Source: Myxococcota bacterium (GTDB lineage: Bacteria; Myxococcota_C; UBA6777). From it: a DNA stretch of 19,537 bases. The notes beneath the pieces were generated by a model. The model was given only the letters and a program-made list of their open reading frames with translations, was not told where the DNA came from and searched no databases. Below, piece after piece: positions 14,301-19,537 of this stretch. The translations under genes were made by a program, and so were the position numbers. Position 1 is the stretch's first letter, and each line of letters begins with the position of its first letter. The stretch is taken from the NCBI GenBank assembly GCA_023150835.1, contig JAKLKB010000130.1, positions 1 through 19,537 on the forward strand, given 5' to 3'.

Positions 14301-15926
14301 CTGATATCACCCCCGCCGCTTCACGATATCTACAGCATCGAAGATCTCAAACAACTGATCTACGAACTCAAACAAGTCGCCCCACACGCCCTTGTCAGCG
14401 TCAAACTGGTCGCAGGTCCCGGCATCGGAACGATCGCTGTTGGAGTGGCCAAAGCAGGAGCCGATATCATCCAAGTCTCAGGCGGAGACGGCGGAACAGG
14501 CGCGGCTTCCTTGAGCTCGATGAAACACGCGGGGCTTCCGTGGGAACTCGGCGTGCTGGAGGTTCATCAAGCCCTTGCAGCCAACCATCTGCGCGAACAT
14601 TTGATCTTGCGCGCAGATGGGGGCCTGTCGACAGGGATGGATATCGTGATGGCCGCGATCTTGGGCGCGGATGAGATGGACTTTGGAAAGCTACTGCTGA
14701 TCGCCGAAGGCTGCGTCATGGCCCGAATCTGCGAGAAAAATACTTGTCCCACAGGGATCGCGACCCACGATCCTCGCTTCAAGTCCAAGTACAAAGGCCA
14801 AAAAGAACACATCGTGCGTGTATTGCAGGTCTTGGCCGAAGATGCACGGCAGATCATGGCGCGACTGGGCGTCCACCAGATCAGCGATCTCATCGGACGC
14901 ACCGAGCTTTTGGAGATCAACGAGCGTCATGCGATGCTGCTCAAAGAACGGCGGCTGGATCTGTCTTTCTTCTTTTCACCCGCCCAAAGCGGAGGATGCG
15001 CTTGGTGGGAGAACATCGCAACACACGCATCCGAAAACACCGAAACACGGGCAAACCAAGCCAAAGCGCTTTCTCGTTCACGCCTCCGCGATCCCAAAGC
15101 TCCTTACGCCGAAGGAAACGCGATCAGCCCGCTGAATGCGGAGATATTGGCGCGCATCGAAGCCCTCGCCCATACAGGACAACCTGTCGAAGAAACCTTT
15201 TCGATCCGTTCGACCGATCGGGCGGTATTGGCACGATACGCGGGCTGGATCGCAGCCCAAAAGCAGCAAGCACGCCTCCAATCCCCCACCCGCACAGACG
15301 AAACAGGGCCTTTTGTACATCTGCGTTTTCGAGGCAGTGCAGGCCAAGGCTTTGGTGTCTTTCTCACAGGCAACACGCACATCACCCTCGAAGGCGAAGC
15401 AAACGACTCCGTATGCAAAGGAATGTCCGATGGTTTCGTCGTGATCAAACCCTCTCCCGAAGCGCGATTTGTCCCCGAAGAGGCAAGTATCCTCGGAAAC
15501 TGTGCGCTTTATGGCGCAACAGGTGGAAAGCTGTTTGTGTACGGACGCGCAGGCGATCGTTTTGCCGTCCGAAACAGCGGAGCTATCGCCGTTGTCGAAG
15601 GAACGGGGCTGCACGCTTGCGAATACATGACCAACGGAAAAGTCGTGATCTTGGGCCGCAGTTCAGCCAACTTGGGCGCAGGGATGACAGGTGGCGAAGT
15701 GATCGGCCCCCCCAGTCTACAACCCTTCCTCCATCCCGATTTTCTTACGGAAGTTCCGATGGATGGCGGTGAGTTACAAGCTCTGCGTTTGCTTCTCGAA
15801 GAGTATGTCGCTGCAACCTCCTCCGCAACGGCACAAAAGCTCCTCCAAGCGTGGTCTTTCCAAACTCCGCCCCTATGCCGTTATCGCTCGATCCACCAAA
15901 AACAACCCCAAGAACGTGCCGCATAA
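11301..15926 (+). CDS. gltB: Glutamate synthase, large (alpha) subunit
   Basis: Iron-sulfur flavoprotein that makes two glutamates from glutamine and 2-oxoglutarate. At 1541 aa it has the normal full length and all four domains. The glutaminase domain begins at the nucleophile Cys11 (SCGVGF) after a 10-residue propeptide that should be removed; HNGEIN is at 232-237 and the domain ends near 400. The central domain follows to about 720. The FMN/2-oxoglutarate barrel is about 800-1190, with SGAMSFGAIS near 896 and the [3Fe-4S] cysteines C1138, C1144 and C1149 in CVMARICEKNTC. The GXGXG beta-helix domain is about 1340-1485 (GSAGQGFG, then GMTGGE). No small subunit gltD lies beside it, so it either pairs with a distant gltD or accepts electrons from ferredoxin; this cannot be decided here. 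Confidence 0.97.
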   Translation: MLDWNRERSSCGVGFLASLRGVWSHEHLRHGLHALRCVEHRGACGADQQTGDGAGIMTDIPYKLFGLSEGEIAVAMLFLPSDSGRRHTAQHIFEDTFGFLGLEVLRYRDVPVDPSVLGADARTKMPLIRQAFIRRPVHCRTAYSFDKLLYTAKRTTRLKEHERGIKEDFFFSSLSAKTIVYKALVRSEALDRFYLDLQEPSYTTRFALFHRRFSTNTSSSWDKVQPFRLIGHNGEINTIAGNRAWGRAREMSLEAQTGELLTPEAISDSGSLNEMVEALRYRSGVPHVEDILALMIPPADQNNEFYKFWSRAMEPWDGPAFLTFSEGRHVGARLDRNGFRPCRWVRTKEHFFLASEAGVFEVDEREALSKGTLAAGRGVVVDLENGAVMFRDPSQSIEHRAAHYDARLVPLPHSGSLGEVAPSTLDLPTDSPFVAVSLFEEPTGEALQASMLSMRSHLQAQHFSPEASASQISKAGLFLYNEEDIRVILGPMVESGKEPIGSMGDTARMAILSNEPRSLFDYFYQNFSQVTNPPLDYIREAMVTDLRVYLGRKPNLFQPKELIPPAPAFALESPVMSLEQINALASLLGRELPETRLAPHALEMTFLREHGAVGMKERLRALGEEAVLAARRGYSILILTDRGADAEHLPIPSLLALRAVLYALGEAGLRLRVSLVVDSGEIRGTHHVAALVSFGATAVCPYLALSLARDGMGMRHLPEEADTREEHLRHALEMGLMKVMAKCGISVVRSYQGSMLMTPLGLGATLLKDYFDAMPSLIGGIELEDIARGILARAAEWSEEGDKWTPPKLYLYKEHNRGQTGEKHSMTNTRSKLLHQIARHEGDVMEKMETYQEYLAIGEADAPVNLRHLIKIRPTGPSIPLEEVEPWRAITRRMGSGAMSFGAISAESQRDIILAMREVGGRSNSGEGGENPFYFTEGITASAKQVASARFGVTAEYLVSGEEIQIKICQGAKPGEGGQLMGLKVTPDIARARYAPEGVDLISPPPLHDIYSIEDLKQLIYELKQVAPHALVSVKLVAGPGIGTIAVGVAKAGADIIQVSGGDGGTGAASLSSMKHAGLPWELGVLEVHQALAANHLREHLILRADGGLSTGMDIVMAAILGADEMDFGKLLLIAEGCVMARICEKNTCPTGIATHDPRFKSKYKGQKEHIVRVLQVLAEDARQIMARLGVHQISDLIGRTELLEINERHAMLLKERRLDLSFFFSPAQSGGCAWWENIATHASENTETRANQAKALSRSRLRDPKAPYAEGNAISPLNAEILARIEALAHTGQPVEETFSIRSTDRAVLARYAGWIAAQKQQARLQSPTRTDETGPFVHLRFRGSAGQGFGVFLTGNTHITLEGEANDSVCKGMSDGFVVIKPSPEARFVPEEASILGNCALYGATGGKLFVYGRAGDRFAVRNSGAIAVVEGTGLHACEYMTNGKVVILGRSSANLGAGMTGGEVIGPPSLQPFLHPDFLTEVPMDGGELQALRLLLEEYVAATSSATAQKLLQAWSFQTPPLCRYRSIHQKQPQERAA

Positions 15927-16311
15927 CCCACCCACCCCACCCTCCATTTCGCCGTTGCTGTCTCTGTTTTCTGGGGTAAAATTTAGACAGATGCTCTGTT
16001 TTCTGGGGCGCTGCCCCATAGCCCGTCATAGAGCGCGGCTCCCTCGACCCCGTGTAGGCGAAAAGAGCTTCGTTTTTTACCCCAACGGCCCTGTCGCTTG
16101 AAGTGCTGCGAACACGGGTTTTTTGGCCAAGAAGTGATGCCTCTCTCTTCTTAACACCCACACGCTGCGCTTGCTTTTTTGCGGTGGATGCGTTTTTGTG
16201 AGAAAGACAAGCCATACCGTTGTTCGGAGATGGATGCGCGGCTTGTTTTGCGACCTTCCAAGCCAACGTTTCTGCAATCCCCCCCTTGCCGTCTGAGGAG
16301 CCAGCGATCGG
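15927..16311. other. Intergenic region between gltB and the nucleotidase operon
   Basis: 385 nt without a supported gene. It begins C/A-rich, then carries a 15-nt direct repeat (15962-15976 and 15994-16008) and a short GC hairpin (16004-16018). The rest (16020-16290) has several T-runs but no hairpin directly before one, so no clear intrinsic terminator for gltB and no promoter I can place. GAGGAG at 16295-16300 is the ribosome site of the next gene. A long minus-strand open frame here (15745-16329) overlaps the end of gltB and is regarded as chance. Confidence 0.5.
15962..16018 (+). repeat. 15-nt direct repeat followed by a GC hairpin
   Basis: CTCTGTTTTCTGGGG occurs twice, at 15962-15976 and 15994-16008, a 32-nt period. 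The second copy runs into the hairpin TGGGGC-GCT-GCCCCA (16004-16018, 6-bp stem, 3-nt loop). No T-tract follows. It may be the remnant of a palindromic intergenic element or a protein-binding site; it is not similar to the repeat at 4436 and 6541. Confidence 0.6.
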
Positions 16312-17268
16312 ATGCGATACACCACCCACAAGAGTCTTTCCTGTTTGCTTCTTGTTTGGCTTGGGGGATGGTGTGTCTTACAAACGTCCTGCACAACCGA
16401 GCTTCCGCACAAAGCAACCCCACACACAACACGCCACCCGCAGCCTCCCACGCAACATGCCACATGGCTTCCCCTTCGGCTTCCTTTTGCCCGTCTCCCC
16501 GCGCTCTCCCATCCTCGCCCAAAGACGCCCACGCCACCCACCCGCCCTCGCCGTGTCCATCTGTCTTATCGCGTGCATATCATCCGCGCTGAGGCCCCTC
16601 GCCACACAGGCGTCGAAGCGATCATCGCCCCCTACCGCAAGCGCTTGGGCGAGCGGATGAATACTGTTCTTGCCACAACCCCTCTCCCGCTGTCTCGCGG
16701 CACGCCAGAAAGCCGCCTTGGCTCGCTGGTCGCCGAAGCCTGCTTGGGTCGGATGCGCGCCCTCGGTTGGCAAGTCGATCTCTTTGTCACCAACTTGGGC
16801 GGAATCCGCAAAGATCTCGGGGCAGGAGATATCCAAGTGCGCGATGTATACGAGCTTTTGCCATTCGAAAATATCTTGGTGCGGGTCTCTTTGCGTGGAA
16901 AAGAATTGCGGACGCTGATCGGACTTCTCGCCAAACAAGGCGGGGAACCTTTGGCAGGAGCCCGCGTGTTGCTCGATCACCAACATCGCGTCAAAAGCGT
17001 CTGGATCGATGGAAAAGCACTCGACGACAAAGCCCATTATATCCTCGGAACGTCGGATTATTTGGCAAAGACAGGATGGATGTCCCCGATACTTCGGAAA
17101 AAACACCTTGAATCTACTGATCTCACGCTGCGAGATGCGATGATCTGGGCTTTGGCCGAACAAGGGCTGCGCTGGCCTCACGATCTCGACGGACGTATCC
17201 GCATCGAATCCCACACCTCCGCTCCGCATCGTCCAGCAAGTCGCCAAGCCCCCCTGAAAAGGAGATAA
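16312..17268 (+). CDS. 5'-nucleotidase C-terminal (substrate-binding) domain protein, exported
   Basis: Exported protein of 318 aa that carries only the C-terminal domain of UshA-type 5'-nucleotidases, the part that recognises the nucleotide base. It has a hydrophobic signal segment (9-24) ending QTSC (C27), a weak lipobox, so lipid attachment is uncertain. A Pro/His/Thr-rich linker covers about 31-82. The domain covers about 100-300: ESRLGSLVAEA (133-143), NLGGIRKDLGAGDIQVRD (161-178), LLPFENILV (182-190) and GTSDYLAKTG (246-255), all family signatures. The start has GAGGAG 11 nt upstream. The metal-binding catalytic half is the next gene, only 5 nt downstream, so the two should act as one enzyme. 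The separate-gene arrangement with this half first is one I recall from Bacteroidetes. Confidence 0.9.
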   Translation: MRYTTHKSLSCLLLVWLGGWCVLQTSCTTELPHKATPHTTRHPQPPTQHATWLPLRLPFARLPALSHPRPKTPTPPTRPRRVHLSYRVHIIRAEAPRHTGVEAIIAPYRKRLGERMNTVLATTPLPLSRGTPESRLGSLVAEACLGRMRALGWQVDLFVTNLGGIRKDLGAGDIQVRDVYELLPFENILVRVSLRGKELRTLIGLLAKQGGEPLAGARVLLDHQHRVKSVWIDGKALDDKAHYILGTSDYLAKTGWMSPILRKKHLESTDLTLRDAMIWALAEQGLRWPHDLDGRIRIESHTSAPHRPASRQAPLKRR

Positions 17269-17273
17269 CCTGC

Positions 17274-18194
17274 ATGGATCGCCGACTGTTTCTCCAACGC
17301 ATCGGGCAAGCTGCCTGTGCGGCTTCGCTGACAGGGTGTTCCGCTTGGGCCGCCCCTCCGCCCAAAGCAAAGGTGATCACCCTGTTGCACACCAACGATA
17401 CCCACAGCCGCATCGATCCGTTCACAACAGGCCCCTACAAAGGACAAGGCGGTATCGCACAACGTGCCGCGTGGATACGAGCCTTTCGCGCCAAACACCC
17501 CCACACGCTGGTGATCGACGCGGGAGATATCTTCCAAGGAACCCCCTATTTCAACCTGTTTCATGGCCGCGTCGAGTTGGAAACCATGAGTCTCGCGGGT
17601 TATGATATCGCCACGATCGGCAACCATGACTTTGATCTAGGCGCAGAGTGGCTGCTCACCGCCATCGAACGATACGCCAAGTTCTCTTTTTGTTCGGCCA
17701 ATCTCCAGTTTTCCCAAGCCGCCGCTCAAAAATGGATACGACCTTACCTCCTCCGAACCATCGGAGGCCGAAAGATCGGGTTCTTTGGATTGGGGGTCCG
17801 CTGCGAAGGCTTGATCCCGACACACCTTTGGCGCGGCGTACGCTACCTTGACCCGATCGCAGTCTCCCGAAAGATGGTGCAGCTTTTACGCGGAACTCAC
17901 CAATGCGACGCTGTGATCGCTCTCAGCCATCTCGGATTCGTGGGCTACCGCAGCGAACCCGGGGACATGGATCTCGCCCAACAAGTCCGTGGGATCGACT
18001 TGATCGTTGGAGGACACACCCACACCTTTTTGAACGCCCCCAAACGCATCTCCAACGCATTCCAAGAACAAACACACATCGTCCAAGTCGGACACTCGGG
18101 CGTTTGGCTCGGACAAGTCGATCTCCACTTCACCGACGGACACGTCCACGTCCAAGGAACGACCCACCCCATCACTCCCGAACAAACCCCCTAA
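17274..18194 (+). CDS. Metallophosphatase, catalytic half of a UshA-type 5'-nucleotidase, Tat lipoprotein
   Basis: Calcineurin-like metallophosphoesterase of 306 aa, the catalytic N-terminal half of 5'-nucleotidases. The start DRRLFLQ (2-8) is a twin-arginine export motif and LTGC (19-22) a lipobox, so it is likely exported folded, with metals loaded, and lipid-anchored. Two-metal ligands are all visible: D42 and H44 in HTNDTH, D85 in DAGDIFQG, N117 and H118 in GNHDFD, H219 in SHLG, and H248 and H250 in GGHTHTF. It ends shortly after this domain and lacks the C-terminal substrate domain, which is supplied by the gene 5 nt upstream. AAGGAG overlaps the upstream stop region about 9 nt before the ATG. 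Expected function: release of phosphate and nucleoside from external nucleotides. Confidence 0.93.
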   Translation: MDRRLFLQRIGQAACAASLTGCSAWAAPPPKAKVITLLHTNDTHSRIDPFTTGPYKGQGGIAQRAAWIRAFRAKHPHTLVIDAGDIFQGTPYFNLFHGRVELETMSLAGYDIATIGNHDFDLGAEWLLTAIERYAKFSFCSANLQFSQAAAQKWIRPYLLRTIGGRKIGFFGLGVRCEGLIPTHLWRGVRYLDPIAVSRKMVQLLRGTHQCDAVIALSHLGFVGYRSEPGDMDLAQQVRGIDLIVGGHTHTFLNAPKRISNAFQEQTHIVQVGHSGVWLGQVDLHFTDGHVHVQGTTHPITPEQTP

Positions 18195-18436
18195 GGATCT
18201 TTGATCTTGCGCGGGCCATGCGATGGTGTTATCCTCTGCGGGATTTTGGACGGCATACGCAGGGGCTCTTGTGGCGTGTGTTGTCTGTGGCCGTTGCTTC
18301 GCAAGGTTCATCAAGATATCCCTAATACGTACATCGCAAAGCCCACCACAGGGCTTTGGCCTAGATATCCTCGGACGGTTCTAGGCACCCCCCGCGCTCG
18401 ACCTTAGCCCAAACTTGCCGATCGGAGAAGTCGCTG
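18195..18436 (+). promoter_or_regulatory. Leader region of the receiver gene with two adjacent hairpins
   Basis: 242 nt without a gene. Two inverted repeats lie back to back: CAAAGCCC (18337-18344) with GGGCTTTG (18351-18358), 6-nt loop, and GCCTAGA (18359-18365) with TCTAGGC (18380-18386), 14-nt loop. No T-run follows either, so an intrinsic terminator is unlikely; they could be regulator sites or a folded leader. GGAG (18424-18427) lies 9 nt before the next ATG. No convincing -35/-10 pair is visible. Confidence 0.45.
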
Positions 18437-19537
18437 ATGGCACAAAAAATTCTGGTATGTGACGACAGTCGGACAATTCAACAAGCCGTAGCAGTCGCCC
18501 TCTTTGAGATGAAAACCGAGATCGTGACGGTGAGTGATCCTGCGCAGGTCGTCTCCTCCGCCTTGGCCGAATCCCCCAAACTGATCTTGCTCGACAATCG
18601 CATGAATCGCGAAGGCCGCGACGATGGTTACGCGCTCTGCCAACAAATCAAAAACCACGATGACCTCAAGCATATCCCTGTGATCTTTTTGGCGGGGCGC
18701 TCTTACGAACCCCAAAAAGGACGCGATGCTGGCGCGTTTGACTTCATCGAAAAACCCTTTGAAACCCAAATGCTCGCCGACAAAGTCCAAGCAGGACTCT
18801 CCGCTTCCCCCGGTGAAGTCGTCCGCCCCAAGATGCCCACATCCTCCGGCCCTTCCGACTTCCGCGCCACGACCGCTCTCCCCACCTTCTCTCCTGTTGA
18901 TCTCCAAAATATGCTCCCACCCGACGCTTCCGCACGCCTCGCTCCTCCCCCTCTCGCCAATGTCGCCGATCTCGCTCCTCCCCCCCTGTCTTTCGCTGAT
19001 AACGATGAAGATCTTTCTCCCCCTCCTCCACCCTCTCTGTCTTTTGCCGACGACGCCGAAGAAGATCTCTCGCCTCCCATCGCCCCCCCTTCTTTTCACT
19101 TTGGCGACAACAAAGAAGAAGTCCTTGCACCCCCTCCCGCTCTCTCCTTTGCCGACGAAGAGGACGCTTTGCCGCCTCCTCCTCCCTTTGGCTTTGAAAA
19201 ACCTACCCCACCCGCCCCTCCACCCCTGAGCTTTCACAAGCCCTCTCCGCCTCCTTTGTCGTTTAACAACCCCGCTGACGACGACGATCTCTCGCCCGAT
19301 GAAGTCCCCGCACCCCCACCCTTCGGCTTCGCCAAGACCCCCGCACCCCCTTCCGAGTCCCGCGCACTCAAACAAACCCCTGTCATCCCCGCACCCACAG
19401 ACTCACCCAAAGAATTCCCTGTGCGTGAACTCTTCCGCCCCGCCGAAGAACCACCCCGTCCCCCTGCATTTGACAGCGAGCCTGAAAACACCATCGTCGC
19501 CATGCCCGCACCCAAAGCCCCCCCTGCTGCGGCCTTT
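18437..19537 (+). CDS. Receiver-domain protein with Pro/Asp-rich repetitive tail, partial (C-terminus beyond right edge)
   Basis: Response-regulator receiver (1-121) followed by at least 245 residues of low-complexity chain, open to the edge (367 codons). Receiver residues: acidic pair D9/D10, phospho-acceptor D53 (ILLD), and K106 in EKPF. The conserved Thr/Ser after the fourth strand is replaced by Ala86 (VIFLAGRS), so signalling may use a non-standard switch. The tail repeats Pro blocks, an aromatic pair (LSFAD, FHFGD, FGFEK, LSFHK) and Asp/Glu-rich segments ending DLSP. No DNA-binding or enzyme domain is seen. A receiver with an LAG motif, D53 and a disordered Pro-rich output resembles Myxococcus RomR, a polarity protein for gliding; this is analogy from memory and orthology is unproven. 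Start ATG with GGAG 9 nt upstream. Confidence 0.85.
   Translation, partial: MAQKILVCDDSRTIQQAVAVALFEMKTEIVTVSDPAQVVSSALAESPKLILLDNRMNREGRDDGYALCQQIKNHDDLKHIPVIFLAGRSYEPQKGRDAGAFDFIEKPFETQMLADKVQAGLSASPGEVVRPKMPTSSGPSDFRATTALPTFSPVDLQNMLPPDASARLAPPPLANVADLAPPPLSFADNDEDLSPPPPPSLSFADDAEEDLSPPIAPPSFHFGDNKEEVLAPPPALSFADEEDALPPPPPFGFEKPTPPAPPPLSFHKPSPPPLSFNNPADDDDLSPDEVPAPPPFGFAKTPAPPSESRALKQTPVIPAPTDSPKEFPVRELFRPAEEPPRPPAFDSEPENTIVAMPAPKAPPAAAF

Noticed and set aside
15745-16329. A 194-codon minus-strand frame covering the gltB 3' end and the following spacer
   Set aside because: No family resemblance and no ribosome site; half lies antisense to the conserved end of gltB.
18404-19375. A 323-codon Gly/Arg-rich minus-strand frame
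   Set aside because: It is the mirror of the Pro-rich tail of the receiver protein; Pro codons read in reverse give Gly-rich open frames.
1-19537. CRISPR arrays, tRNA or rRNA genes, insertion sequences or prophage genes
   Set aside because: No regularly spaced repeats, no cloverleaf-like stretches in the spacers and no transposase or integrase motifs were found on either strand.

Overview
The window reads as a chromosomal piece of a myxobacterium-like bacterium (Myxococcota or a neighbouring deltaproteobacterial-type lineage). This is an inference from gene content: two eukaryotic-type Ser/Thr kinases with N-terminal zinc ribbons and long Pro-rich tails, a receiver protein whose layout resembles RomR, several large lipoproteins, and moderately high GC. 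The dihydroorotase and the two-gene 5'-nucleotidase are instead of a type best known from Bacteroidetes, so the gene stock looks mixed. No rRNA, tRNA, CRISPR array, transposase or integrase is visible.

Layout. Positions 1-3862 (minus strand) hold a two-gene operon: a lipoprotein esterase followed after 20 nt by a zinc-ribbon Ser/Thr kinase that runs off the left edge. A 678-nt divergent spacer separates it from a plus-strand lipase-like lipoprotein (4541-6520), which is bracketed by two copies of a palindromic REP-like repeat. Dihydroorotase (minus, 6641-7987) faces this gene and is divergent from a second kinase (8103-10556) that joins an MshEN-like domain, zinc ribbon, kinase, membrane helix and basic tail. 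An acyl-CoA thioesterase (minus, 10558-11025) ends one nucleotide from the kinase stop codon. The large subunit of glutamate synthase (11301-15926) stands alone. Next comes a two-gene operon (16312-18194) with the C-terminal and N-terminal halves of a UshA-type 5'-nucleotidase as separate exported proteins in reversed order. A receiver-domain protein with a repetitive Pro/Asp-rich tail (18437 onward) runs off the right edge.

How the genes relate. Housekeeping functions (pyrimidine synthesis, nitrogen assimilation, nucleotide salvage at the cell surface, acyl-CoA hydrolysis) are interleaved with signalling proteins and surface hydrolases. The most unusual item is the esterase at 1868-3862. The nucleophile elbow sits near the N-terminus, and the strands that should precede it, with the HG oxyanion motif, form the C-terminus. 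This looks like a circularly permuted alpha/beta-hydrolase with an Asp/Gly-rich, calcium-site-like insert. All start choices, domain limits and functions come from reading the sequence and family knowledge; no database search was run.
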